Below the pieces are notes generated by a model. The model was not told the origin of the DNA. It saw only the letters and a program-made list of their open reading frames with translations, and did no database searches. From an uncultured Flavobacteriaceae bacterium (GTDB lineage: Bacteria > Bacteroidota > Bacteroidia > Flavobacteriales > Flavobacteriaceae): a DNA stretch of 64,000 nt. A program made the position numbers and the translations under genes. Shown piece after piece: positions 29,687-39,643 of the stretch; positions within the stretch are counted from its first letter, which is position 1, and each line of letters opens with the position of its first letter. Location of the stretch: NCBI GenBank assembly GCA_947495135.1, contig CANLXN010000001.1:744001-808000 (forward strand), given 5' to 3'.

Positions 29687-30262
29687 TTAATTCAATGTAA
29701 TTGTGAAATTTTGACTAGGATTAAAATCGTAACCTTCTCCAATTTCTACAACTAGTATATTGTCAGAGTCTATTCGAAGGTTTACGGAAGAATTACTCGA
29801 TGTAAAACCATTTACATTTTGAGTATTATCGAATGTAAAATAATACCTGTCAAATGTATCGGGTTCTAATACTCTAAATAAATCTCCATAAGTTGGATCA
29901 CCGGCTTCTGCTACCACGTTAAATGAAATACTATTTTCATCGATATCGATATCATATAAGCTTAATAAATATGAAGGAAATTCAATAGCGGCTCCAACAT
30001 TTGCTGTTGCAGCTAACGAGCCTTCTGGAACCATAAATAAATCTTCGATAGGCATTTCAGATCCATTTGTAAATGCGACTGATTGGAATGTATTTCTTAC
30101 AGTTACACTTGAGCCAAGCGTGATTTCCTTTTCTCTTCTATTATTATCATCATCACGATTACAAGAAGTAAAACCAATAGAGGTAAGCAACAAAAGGATT
30201 AGTAAATAATTAAATTTTAAATGTTTCATAATGTATTTTAGATTTTTAATTAAGGATACCAC
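29687..30262 (-). CDS. Lipoprotein, unknown (possibly spondin-like)
   Basis: TSIGFTSCNRDDDN lipobox. Confidence 0.55.
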   Translation of the reverse strand: MVSLIKNLKYIMKHLKFNYLLILLLLTSIGFTSCNRDDDNNRREKEITLGSSVTVRNTFQSVAFTNGSEMPIEDLFMVPEGSLAATANVGAAIEFPSYLLSLYDIDIDENSISFNVVAEAGDPTYGDLFRVLEPDTFDRYYFTFDNTQNVNGFTSSNSSVNLRIDSDNILVVEIGEGYDFNPSQNFTITLN

Positions 30263-30413
30263 AAAAGTATACTCATAGTATATCCTGCTAATTATAAAAG
30301 TTGATGGAATAATTGTAAAAGTGTAACCAATGATTAAAATACCGTCTAAGGTGAAGAGGTGTCAAATGGTATTTTGAGTTACTTCGATTTAGAGATATTA
30401 CCGTATAAAATAA

Positions 30414-30443
30414 GTATAGCCAAATTTTTCAATTTGGCTATAC
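30414..30443 (-). terminator. Terminator hairpin after the Spy-like gene
   Basis: gtatagccaaatt ... aatttggctatac. Confidence 0.7.
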
Positions 30444-30499
30444 CACTTGTTTAAATCAAACACCTAAAAGCTCGAATTAAACCTTCAACAATCTGAATA

Positions 30500-30835
30500 C
30501 TATTCTATGTGCATTTTTTTTAATTGCTCCTCATTTAGAACTGTTTTTAAATCGTTCTTCCATTCTAACCGCATTTTGCTAAGTTGCTCCTTACGCTCTT
30601 CTCGAGGCATTTCACCTCTTGTGCTCTTAAGTTCCTGATGCGCCTTAACTTTTTTCAAGTTTATGATATAGACCTGTTCTTTTTGCTTTTCGGTCAAATC
30701 TAACTTTTTAGCCATATGTTCTGTTCTATGACTAACTCTATCTTCTTGAGATTTTTGTGCCCAAAGTAATGACTTAGTGCCAAAAAGTGTCATTAATACA
30801 ACTAAGGTTGCAACAATCATTTTTTTCCGTTTCAT
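30500..30835 (-). CDS. Spy/CpxP-like secreted protein
   Basis: Signal peptide; RTEHMAKKLDLTEKQKEQVYIINLKKVKAHQELKSTRGEMPREERKEQLSKMRLEWKNDLKTVLNEEQLKK. Confidence 0.7.
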   Translation of the reverse strand: MKRKKMIVATLVVLMTLFGTKSLLWAQKSQEDRVSHRTEHMAKKLDLTEKQKEQVYIINLKKVKAHQELKSTRGEMPREERKEQLSKMRLEWKNDLKTVLNEEQLKKMHIE

Positions 30836-30959
30836 CTGTTATTATTTGAAAATTTATTATGATAACTACTTTAGTTATTCTTTGGAGCAAAGATATAGCC
30901 ACACGATTCCACAATGATTATAGAAATAAATCAAAAAATAGTAAAAATGAAACCAATGA

Positions 30960-31838
30960 TTAAAATTGACTTCTAAACTGAAGTGGTGTTTTGTGAGTGT
31001 TTTTTTTGAAGAATTTAATCATATTTGCAGGCTCATCGAATCCAACTTTATAGCTAATTTCTTTGATAGATAAAGACGTAGAGACTAGATAGCGTTTAAT
31101 TTCGACAGTTACAAAATCATCAATAAAAGCTTTAACTGTTTTACCCGTCAACTTTTTCACTATATCGTTAAGGAGTTTGTAAGAAATGAACAATTTCGAG
31201 GCGTAAGTTCTTGAACTTCTCGTAACTACATATTCTTTTTGTAGCATATTCTTAAAGGCACTAAATGTATCTAACCATTGGGTTTTTACGCCACTTATCG
31301 ATTTTTTTTCTTTTGTTCTTTCAGCTTTTAATAATAATACTTGAAGCAAAGCACGTAACATATCACTTTTAAGAAAATTATTTGGGAAATTATATTCAGA
31401 ATAAAGCTTTTTTGCCACACCAACGAAGTTATCTTCTCCAATGTCTTCCTGATGTATGACTGGTGATTCTAAATGGTAGTTGTACAACCTGTTTAAATTG
31501 GCGTTTTTGGATAAGAAAAAGTTTTTTTCAAAATATTCACTATTGAGAACTATACAGAAACCTTCAGCCTGTTTCATGTTTTCAGTAAAATAATGCATTT
31601 GATTTTTCGCAATAAATAATACACTGCCAGCTTTTAAATCATAAAATTTAAAATCGACATAATGCGAGTAAGAGCCTTTGGTTACAACGGTAATAAAGTA
31701 GAACTGAATTTTATGAGCACTAAATGGGTTATGGTCTTTAATTCCTGAAAGCTTCTTATAAGTTTCGCTTAAAGTCATCACTTCTATATCGAATTCTCTC
31801 TGCGATTTGAATTTTATTTTTGTTAATGATTTTGTCAT
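30960..31838 (-). CDS. AraC-family transcriptional regulator
   Basis: Cupin-like N-term; C-term STSLSIKEISYKVGFDEPANMIKFFKKNTHKTPLQFRSQF. Confidence 0.9.
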   Translation of the reverse strand: MTKSLTKIKFKSQREFDIEVMTLSETYKKLSGIKDHNPFSAHKIQFYFITVVTKGSYSHYVDFKFYDLKAGSVLFIAKNQMHYFTENMKQAEGFCIVLNSEYFEKNFFLSKNANLNRLYNYHLESPVIHQEDIGEDNFVGVAKKLYSEYNFPNNFLKSDMLRALLQVLLLKAERTKEKKSISGVKTQWLDTFSAFKNMLQKEYVVTRSSRTYASKLFISYKLLNDIVKKLTGKTVKAFIDDFVTVEIKRYLVSTSLSIKEISYKVGFDEPANMIKFFKKNTHKTPLQFRSQF

Positions 31839-31868
31839 TAAGTAAAAGTAGCAAATTTATAGTATCAA

Positions 31869-31950
31869 CCATTCCATACAAATTATGCTTCCCTCCCATT
31901 TTCCTTCGTAAAAAAGCTTCGGAGGAGAAGTAAATCGTCCCATAAAAAGT
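31869..31950. repeat. Dispersed element R3
   Basis: accattccatacaaattatgcttccctcccattttccttcg...cataaaaagtgtct. Confidence 0.65.
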
Positions 31951-31952
31951 GT

Positions 31953-32552
31953 CTAATAATACAACCTGAAATCAAGCAATTTACACATACCATAGTGTTT
32001 TTTATGTAACTCTTCTACTACGGCTATCATATCGTCATCTTCTTTAAATAAGTTAAAGAATGCTTTATCGAGGTTTGAGCTAGATATTTCGTTAGATACA
32101 GTACCGTAACCAGAAATACCCTTTGCGCCAGTGATGTCTATAAAATACTGTGCTTCGTCTGGATCCAAATCCAATACTTTTGCATTAGAGAAATGTAAAA
32201 TTTTACCGGTTAATCTACCTTCAAAAATTTCGGCAATTTCTTGTAAACTATAGTAGTAATCGTTTAAGCAAATACTATTTGCTTCCCCTTCCATAATCAA
32301 GTAGATGATTTCATAATCTTTAAAATAATGATCATCTAAAATCAATGCATTTAGGCTGTCTGCTAGCCCTTCAATAGTGTCACAGGTTTTATAAATGCTG
32401 GCAATACCATATTGATTGGCTAGTTGTTCAAGACTTTTTTCAGCTTCGGAAATGTACTCCATTTCAACATCGCTAACGGCTTCTAAACAATAGATAAAAT
32501 AGTCTGTATGGACAACTTGATTTTGAGGTAATTGTGGTCTTTTCTGTAGCAA
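31953..32552 (-). CDS. DUF6642-like protein (caspase/CHAT-like fold suspected)
   Basis: YFIYCLEAVSDVEMEY...YLIMEGEANSICLNDYYYSLQEIAEIFEGRLTGKILHFSNAKVLDLD. Confidence 0.5.
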   Translation of the reverse strand: MLQKRPQLPQNQVVHTDYFIYCLEAVSDVEMEYISEAEKSLEQLANQYGIASIYKTCDTIEGLADSLNALILDDHYFKDYEIIYLIMEGEANSICLNDYYYSLQEIAEIFEGRLTGKILHFSNAKVLDLDPDEAQYFIDITGAKGISGYGTVSNEISSSNLDKAFFNLFKEDDDMIAVVEELHKKHYGMCKLLDFRLYY

Positions 32553-32694
32553 ATAGTGAGTTTTATGTAAGATATTTGGTGAAAAATTAATGCGAGTATT
32601 TTAATTTTTAGCATTTCGGAAGTAAATATAAGGTGACTTTTTCTGAAATATCAATTGCCGCGATTAGTTTTATTATTTATTGTAATTTGATAGC

Positions 32695-34959
32695 ATGGAA
32701 ACAAAAACCTATTCTTCTGGTGTTTTACAATACATCCCTTTCTTTTATGTGATCTGGTCAGACGATTTATTATCCTATTCTGAAATTTCAGTAATAAAAA
32801 ATGCCATCGAACAAGATGATACTCTTGAGAAAGAAGATTATAATTATCTAATGAAATGCCTCGATAAAAAGGCACCACCACCCTATCAAGAAATTAAGCA
32901 TTGGAAAAAGGTAATTTCAAATTCGCAGCTAAAATTAGTGGAAAGTGACACTTATCCGCTTTCTACATTTAGTCAGAAAATGATTGGTCATCACTTTACC
33001 GAATCTGCATTTAATAGTCGTTTAAAAGACATTGAAATTAACCTGGGTATCCAACCCAACCATTACAATCACTTATTCGACATAGAGATCGTAAAAGAAA
33101 CTACCTCTAATTATTACGCACCTACTGAAATAGATAAGCTATTAAAAGGAGATCATGCTACCGTTGTTGATGCCTTTAGAGAGGTGTTAAAAGCCCCTAT
33201 TTTTAAATGGAATCTAAGAAGAGATAAAGAAACCTTTCGAGCTCATGTTCTCAAACAAGTACAATTTTTGGCTAAAGAGGGATATGGTGCCATGGCCTAC
33301 CCGGCACCTTATGGAGGCACTAACGATATGCCTGGGTATGCTGCGGTTTTTGAAAATATGATGTATGTCGATGGTAGTATGGCTATAAAGTTTGGAGTGC
33401 AATTTGGACTGTTTGGAGGGAGTATTCAGAAGTTAGGGACTAAAACACATCATGATAAGTATTTATCTGAAACTGGAAAAGCCAATCTTTTAGGTTGTTT
33501 TGCAATGACTGAAACGGGACATGGGTCCAATGTAAGAGGCATTAAAACTACTGCAACTTATAATAAGGAAACGGACGCTATTATTATTCATACACCGGGA
33601 GAAAATGATAACAAAGAATATATAGGCAATGCCTTACATTCGTCAATGGCTTCCGTCTTTGCGCAATTAATCGTAAACGGAAAAAACCATGGTGTACATG
33701 CCATATTAGTACCTATTCGTGATGAAGCACACCAAATAATGCCCGGTGTTACTATAGAAGACAATGGTTACAAACTAGGTCTCAATGGTGTAGATAACGG
33801 CAAGATTTGGTTTCATCAAGTACGCGTTCCCCGAGAGAATTTATTAAATAAATATGGCGATATAACGCCAGACGGGACTTATCATTCTGATATAGAAAAT
33901 CCAAGCAAACGTTTTTTTACCATGTTAGGCACATTGGTGGGTGGTAGAATTTGTGTTGCGCGTGCCGGACTTGGAGGCGCCAAAAAAGCATTAGCCATTG
34001 CGATAAAGCACGCACTAAAAAGAAGACAATTTAACGATAGCATTAAAGTGCAGGAAGATTTGTTAATGGATTATCCAAGTCACCAGTTACGATTAACTCC
34101 GGCTATTGCTAGCTGTTATGTATACGATATTACACTCACACACATGATGAAAGTGTATAGCGATACAACAGTCACAGACAAGCGGAAAATTGAAACACAA
34201 GCGGCCGGACTTAAATCGATCGTTACCTGGTTTGCGAATGACACCATACAGGAGTGTAGAGAAGCCTGCGGTGGGAAGGGGTATTTGATGGAAAATCAAA
34301 TTGCCGATCTAAAAGGTGATGTTGATATATTCACAACTTTTGAAGGGGATAACCACGTATTATTGCAATTAGCTGCCAAAGGAGTCTTATCCGATTTTAA
34401 ATCCGATTTTAATAGTGCGGGTTTTATGGCTGTGCTTAAATTATTAGGTGCAAGAATTGGGGATAAATTAAGTATGATTAACCCTGCAAACACTAACAAT
34501 GTAGACAAGGAGCATTTATACAGTACAAAATTTCATAAAGATGCTTTTAATTATCGCACGAGAAGGCTGACGTATACCATTGCCATACGCATTCGAGATT
34601 ATGTAAAAAAGGGAATTCCTTCCTACCAAGCTTTTTTAAAGGTGCAGACCCATTTACTGGCTTTAGGAAAAGCTTATAGCGTAGAGTTAGCCTACGCTAC
34701 TTTTGTAGATTTCACCGATACTATTAAAGATGAAAAATACAAAGAGCTATTTCAAAAAATTGGTGCGTTGTATGCTTTGCATGAATTGAGAAAAGACGCT
34801 TCGTGGTATTTAGAACAAGGTTATATTAGTGGAACGAAGTCCAAAGCATTACGTCAACGTGTAGAACGTCTCTCTACAGAATTACGACCACATATAGGGG
34901 CTTTAATCGATGGTTTTGGAATACCTAATCATTGCATGGAAGCACCTATCGCGAAATAA
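32695..34959 (+). CDS. Acyl-CoA dehydrogenase/oxidase-family protein
   Basis: GYGAMAYPAPYGGTNDMPGYAAVFENMMYVDGSMAIKFGVQFGLFGGSI...LLGCFAMTETGHGSNVRGIKTTATY...EACGGKGYLMENQIADLKGDVDIFTTFEGDNHVLLQLAAKGVL. Confidence 0.93.
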   Translation: METKTYSSGVLQYIPFFYVIWSDDLLSYSEISVIKNAIEQDDTLEKEDYNYLMKCLDKKAPPPYQEIKHWKKVISNSQLKLVESDTYPLSTFSQKMIGHHFTESAFNSRLKDIEINLGIQPNHYNHLFDIEIVKETTSNYYAPTEIDKLLKGDHATVVDAFREVLKAPIFKWNLRRDKETFRAHVLKQVQFLAKEGYGAMAYPAPYGGTNDMPGYAAVFENMMYVDGSMAIKFGVQFGLFGGSIQKLGTKTHHDKYLSETGKANLLGCFAMTETGHGSNVRGIKTTATYNKETDAIIIHTPGENDNKEYIGNALHSSMASVFAQLIVNGKNHGVHAILVPIRDEAHQIMPGVTIEDNGYKLGLNGVDNGKIWFHQVRVPRENLLNKYGDITPDGTYHSDIENPSKRFFTMLGTLVGGRICVARAGLGGAKKALAIAIKHALKRRQFNDSIKVQEDLLMDYPSHQLRLTPAIASCYVYDITLTHMMKVYSDTTVTDKRKIETQAAGLKSIVTWFANDTIQECREACGGKGYLMENQIADLKGDVDIFTTFEGDNHVLLQLAAKGVLSDFKSDFNSAGFMAVLKLLGARIGDKLSMINPANTNNVDKEHLYSTKFHKDAFNYRTRRLTYTIAIRIRDYVKKGIPSYQAFLKVQTHLLALGKAYSVELAYATFVDFTDTIKDEKYKELFQKIGALYALHELRKDASWYLEQGYISGTKSKALRQRVERLSTELRPHIGALIDGFGIPNHCMEAPIAK

Positions 34960-35038
34960 GTGTTGCCTTTTTTAGGATTAAAATGCACAAGCAAGTATTC
35001 TAGGTTTTTCTAAGCGCATAATAGCTTAGTCTATGTTT

Positions 35039-35160
35039 ACGATGTTCGATGGACGATATGTTGTTTTGTCTATCTTGGAAGACATTCCACAGGAGCTTAA
35101 AATTTAGCAGTGTAAATTTCTACATAACTGTTCTAAAACTAGTTCTAATTTCATCTGTTA
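35039..35160. repeat. Heptad array (acgatgt tcgatgg acgatat gttgttt) followed by an E1-tail-like segment
   Basis: cattccacaggagcttaaaatttagcagtgtaaatttctacataactgttct resembles E1 tails at 17655-17705 and 20490-20545. Confidence 0.65.
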
Positions 35161-35196
35161 CATGGAAGTGTGCTATAACGATTAAGAAGCTACTAA

Positions 35197-35907
35197 TTAT
35201 ATTTTCTTAATTGTAGATAATTCTTTTACACTTATTTGCCTCTTGGCTGGATTTCCTTTATAACTTATCTTTACAGCTCCTTCAGCTTCTACCTTAAGCT
35301 CTTCGGTTGCATAAATGTTTAGTTCCCCCATTCCAGAACTTTTAATACTTACATTTTTAGATTCTAGTTGTAAAGCATTCATTGAACTTGCATCTAATTT
35401 TTCAATAAATAAATTATCACTAACTCCTTTTATTGTTAAATCACTAAATGATGACATAGTGCAGGTTAAAGATTTTGTATCGATATGCACTATTGCCTTG
35501 GTAGCGCCGTCACATATTAATAGTAATGCATTAGTTTTGAAAGTATTTAAGACATTTAAATCTATAAATCCGTTTAGATTTAACTCTTCTAAATCTCTTA
35601 CTGTGATCCGTAATTTTATATCATCAAATTCTACTGAGGAGTTAACACCCGTCTCAAAACTAATTTTTAAAGATTTATTTTTCTCGCTAGTCTTAATATA
35701 ATTAAACATCTCTTTTTCCGCCTCAATAAATAAACTCTCTACATCGCCCTGTTCAATTATTACAGTAAAAGGACCGTTAATTATTAAATTATTGAACGGT
35801 GCTACCACTACCTCTTTAAGAATGGTGTCATTTTCATATGCATTTACAGAAATACTATTAACTAATAGTACTGTTAGAACTAGCATTATTTTTACAAATG
35901 TTTTCAT
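35197..35907 (-). CDS. DUF2807 (GIN/head domain) protein
   Basis: APFNNLIINGPFTVIIEQGDVESLFIEAEKEMFNYIKT...IKSSGMGELNIYATEELKVEAEGAVKISYKGNP. Confidence 0.85.
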   Translation of the reverse strand: MKTFVKIMLVLTVLLVNSISVNAYENDTILKEVVVAPFNNLIINGPFTVIIEQGDVESLFIEAEKEMFNYIKTSEKNKSLKISFETGVNSSVEFDDIKLRITVRDLEELNLNGFIDLNVLNTFKTNALLLICDGATKAIVHIDTKSLTCTMSSFSDLTIKGVSDNLFIEKLDASSMNALQLESKNVSIKSSGMGELNIYATEELKVEAEGAVKISYKGNPAKRQISVKELSTIKKI

Positions 35908-35966
35908 GTTTATTTCTTTTAATTGTTATGATTAAAATTTTAAAAAAGTATTAATTATTTGGGTTG

Positions 35967-37847
35967 TTAGATCCAAAATCTAACTGCAAACCACCCCATA
36001 GACGCACAATAACTACAAATAAAAATATTTGCAAATAGTACTAGTGACCAAAATGTTCGACTGTATAAACTTTGTGATTTTTTCTTCTCTTTTAGATATG
36101 CATATATAAGCCAGATACAAGTCAATGGATATGCTAGTGTTAAGACATATATGACTATAGAAGTGATGCTTATTAATCCTAAATTAGGAATTCTATCAAA
36201 GCTTGAATTTATCAGTGTTAGATAAATTGAAAAAACGATTATTAGGAATGGTAAGACAAACTTAAAAGTTTTGAACAAGGATGTTTTATTAGATTTATTA
36301 AAGAGAAATGCTATGGCTTTATATATAAATATCGCTGCTGTTATAATTAAAACAAAGAGACTAAAAACCAATAAAAGTCTTAAAACGGTATAATATATCT
36401 TGTTTGTGGGAAGAAAAGTACTATCATAATATCGTAGTGATTTCGTGCCTTGGTATTCAGTTAGGTAAACTGTAGGAATAGTTTCACCATATTCTTCATT
36501 CAAGAAAGCATTCCCGCCGACGTTTTTATAGGTGTATTCTCCGTTTTCGATATCAGAAATCAACAGTTCATCACCTTCAATTCTCACCGATTTTGATCTA
36601 AAAGGAAAATTAATAAAATTCCATATCTCATGGGTGTCATTTAATTCGCGATGTTCCCCTTCCCAATCTTTAAATCTAGAAAGATCCCCGTTTACTAATT
36701 GATAATCTGAAATAACTTCTTTGGAACCACAAAATTGATTAATCACTAAATCAATGATTTCTCTGTTGCTCACTCCAAATAAATTTGTACAAACAAAAAC
36801 ACCAATATCCAATTCTCTGTTATAAATAAAGTTCGAAACGAATCCATCTGTCAAACCACTATTACCTTTAAATACAATTTCTTTATCACCAAAGATTCTA
36901 TCTTCTAAAGCCATATTATAGCCTGTTCGAATATTATTAGCGACATCAAAGTCACTGTGAAGTTTCTCCATTTCTTCAACGCCAGAAGTTCCTATTAATG
37001 GAATTGTTTGTTGCTCATTTTCATTCAATAAATATTGAAGAAATTTTGCCATATCATTTGCATTGGATCTAAGCCCTGTAGATCCTAACTCAAGAGAAGG
37101 CTTGTTATCGTCTGTTTTGACAATTTTGGAGTCAATTTTTGTGTAACCACAAACAGTTAGGTTTTTTTCGTTTGTTTTGCTGAATTCATTAAACCCACTA
37201 GTCGTCATTTTCAATGGCCTCAAAATATGGTTTTCAATGTAATCGTTATAGGCCATCCCAGTTTTCTTCTCAATAATATATCCTAGAATGACATATCCAG
37301 GGTTAGAATAAGAAGTAACTAAACCTGGTTTCCAATGAGATTTAAATGTATTTTTCAGACTCAAAACCCTATCGTAACTCGCTGTTCCATATATTCCTTC
37401 ATATCGAGTTGCTAATTGTGCATAACTATAATCACCGAAACCAGATTTATGCTCTATTAAGTGTTTAATTTTGATAGGATGTGTTTCCTCCCATTTGTTT
37501 TTAAATGGAATTTCCGGAGCAACTATTTTCAATTCATCTTCAAGACTTAACGAACCTTCATTTACCAAGCGCATTATTGCCATATTGGTAAATGTCTTTG
37601 TTAGGGAAGCAATTTTAAACGTATTATCGTTCCGAATTTTTATTTTGTATTCGAGATCTGAATAACCAAAAACGGTCTGAAACAAAATGGAATCTTTAGT
37701 AACTACGGTAATGGCACCACCGGGAATCATTTTTGCTTCTATTATTTTCTCAATTGAATCTATTAATTTACTGTTGATTAATGATTGTGACTGTACCGTT
37801 TTCACAGTCATTAAAAGAAGGCCTATTAGGTAAAGTTTAAATTTCAT
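35967..37847 (-). CDS. Serine hydrolase (beta-lactamase-like) with C-terminal TM helices
   Basis: FKIASLTKTFTNMAIMRLV, SYSNPGYVILGYI, C-term hydrophobic helices. Confidence 0.9.
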   Translation of the reverse strand: MKFKLYLIGLLLMTVKTVQSQSLINSKLIDSIEKIIEAKMIPGGAITVVTKDSILFQTVFGYSDLEYKIKIRNDNTFKIASLTKTFTNMAIMRLVNEGSLSLEDELKIVAPEIPFKNKWEETHPIKIKHLIEHKSGFGDYSYAQLATRYEGIYGTASYDRVLSLKNTFKSHWKPGLVTSYSNPGYVILGYIIEKKTGMAYNDYIENHILRPLKMTTSGFNEFSKTNEKNLTVCGYTKIDSKIVKTDDNKPSLELGSTGLRSNANDMAKFLQYLLNENEQQTIPLIGTSGVEEMEKLHSDFDVANNIRTGYNMALEDRIFGDKEIVFKGNSGLTDGFVSNFIYNRELDIGVFVCTNLFGVSNREIIDLVINQFCGSKEVISDYQLVNGDLSRFKDWEGEHRELNDTHEIWNFINFPFRSKSVRIEGDELLISDIENGEYTYKNVGGNAFLNEEYGETIPTVYLTEYQGTKSLRYYDSTFLPTNKIYYTVLRLLLVFSLFVLIITAAIFIYKAIAFLFNKSNKTSLFKTFKFVLPFLIIVFSIYLTLINSSFDRIPNLGLISITSIVIYVLTLAYPLTCIWLIYAYLKEKKKSQSLYSRTFWSLVLFANIFICSYCASMGWFAVRFWI

Positions 37848-37907
37848 ATGTAGTTAAAATAGTTAAGCACTATACATTGTTATACTATGTATCTATGTAA
37901 AAAAAAG

Positions 37908-38495
37908 CTAATTTTTCATATTTTGTTTTAGACGCAGTAATAAAGTAATAAAAATAAACAGAACAACAGCACAGAGCAACATCACTGGAATAAACCAGTT
38001 CCCTAAAAGTTCTACTACAACGTCAGTTTCCAAACCTTTATAAGTGCCTAAAGTTTCAATAGATCCATTAACCATAAACAAACCTACTTCGTTCGGATTC
38101 ATCAACTTTAAGACAATACCGTATAAAAAACCAAAAAGTGATAGATATAGTAACGAAAATATTGCATAGGATATTCCGTTTCCTATATTTAAAAGTAACG
38201 CCTTAAATACATGAATTGGGTTCAATGTCTTGGTTGCTTCAAATAATTTTTTATCTGCAATTAAAGGTTTTAGAACCACTTCAGGATCGCCCAATTTGTC
38301 TAAAATATGGAGCAATGAATCCTCTTCTGAAATATCTGTTGACATCTGTATTCCTTCAAAAATATGACTATTAAATTCCAATAGCACTTCTTCCCTATCC
38401 ATTTTATTTAAGGACGACGTTGTGCGTTTTATACGACGCATGTAATTGTCATATATTTTTTGTGAAGTTGTATTTTTAAAAGCTATACTTTTCAT
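37908..38495 (-). CDS. HAAS-domain membrane protein
   Basis: YMRRIKRTTSSLNKMDREEVLLEFNSHIFEGI...LDKLGDPEVVLKPLI followed by TM helices. Confidence 0.8.
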   Translation of the reverse strand: MKSIAFKNTTSQKIYDNYMRRIKRTTSSLNKMDREEVLLEFNSHIFEGIQMSTDISEEDSLLHILDKLGDPEVVLKPLIADKKLFEATKTLNPIHVFKALLLNIGNGISYAIFSLLYLSLFGFLYGIVLKLMNPNEVGLFMVNGSIETLGTYKGLETDVVVELLGNWFIPVMLLCAVVLFIFITLLLRLKQNMKN

Positions 38496-38827
38496 TTAGA
38501 TATTTTATTTATTGCCTTTTCTAGTTCGCTCCAATAGCTCGTCATCTCTATCAAGGTTTCTTCACCAATAGTAGTTAGTGAATAATATTTTCTTGGAATT
38601 CCAGAATTTTGTTCTACCCATTCAGAGACAACCAGTTCTTCTTTCTTTAATCTATTCATTAATGGGTAGAGCGTTCCTTCGGCAATTTCTATAGATGTAA
38701 ATTTCCTAACTTCTTCTATAAGCTCATAGCCATAGAATTTATTATCCTTGAGAACATTCAAAATAATAAAGGCAAGTGTTCCCTTCTTTACTTGCGATTT
38801 CCATTTATGTATAAACTCATCATTCAC
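38492..38827 (-). CDS. PadR-family transcriptional regulator
   Basis: KGTLAFIILNVLKDNKFYGYELIEEVRKFTSIEIAEGTLYPLMNRLKKEELVVSEW. Confidence 0.93.
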   Translation of the reverse strand: MNDEFIHKWKSQVKKGTLAFIILNVLKDNKFYGYELIEEVRKFTSIEIAEGTLYPLMNRLKKEELVVSEWVEQNSGIPRKYYSLTTIGEETLIEMTSYWSELEKAINKISK

Positions 38828-39141
38828 ATTGCAAATGTATTACATAATACATAGTTATGCAATGTATATTTAAATTATATTTATTTTCCCCTTACTTTAC
38901 ATCCTACTCTCCTGTCCTTTTAAATCTATTGACTAATTAAGATACTTACATTTATGCTCTAAATGCCGGTTATTGCTATATCCCAATTAGTGTGTTGAAG
39001 TACGGGCATCACAAACGAGGTTATTATAATAGCATCTCAATTATCAAGAATCAAACCCACAGCAATGAAGGAATAACCTTGTTAATTGAAGTATTTTAAC
39101 TCAAATACCTTTCATAATTTAAAACATTACTTATTTTTATT

Positions 39142-39456
39142 ATTGATGATGAAAAACAGCAAGAATTTAATTCCGATGTTTTTTGTCGCTTTGTTTTTGT
39201 TATTCAAAGTGGGACCGATATGGTTAATCATTTGGATTTTTTACAGGCCTTCACCAATTATCACGAGAATTTGCGATTAACTTTTTATCCGAAGATTTTT
39301 GAAAACAATCCGGCAGACGTAATTGACTGGAAAAATCATCAAGCCAAATTTCATAGTTCAAAACAAGATTTTAGCTGGATGTATTTAACGTTTCCAACGC
39401 TACTTATTACTTTAATAATAGCAAGTTTTGGGTTGTTAAACTTTCGGAAACTTTAA
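39142..39456 (+). pseudogene. C-terminal remnant of an ABC-2 permease (DUF3526-like)
   Basis: Frame without a natural start: ...QQEFNSDVFCRFVFVIQSGTDMVNHLDFLQAFTNYHENLRLTFYPKIFEN...DWKNHQAKFHSSKQDFSWMYLTFPTLLITLIIASFGLLNFRKL; 'GTD..HHLDFL..YR..L' pattern and terminal TM helix. Confidence 0.6.
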
Positions 39457-39460
39457 TTAA

Positions 39461-39493
39461 AATAAGGGTTAGACATCATTTCTAGCCCTTATT
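39461..39493 (+). terminator. Terminator hairpin
   Basis: aataagggttaga-catcatt-tctagcccttatt. Confidence 0.7.
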
Positions 39494-39643
39494 CTAATGG
39501 TCTTTTAAAATAAAAGCACACCTCTTAACAACCATTGAAAGTGTAATTACATGTCATTCTTTCTATCTTCTGAACCAAGAACAGCTAATGTGGACACATT
39601 TGTTACCGCATAAAGCCTAATTCACTGAACCCGTACATAAATA

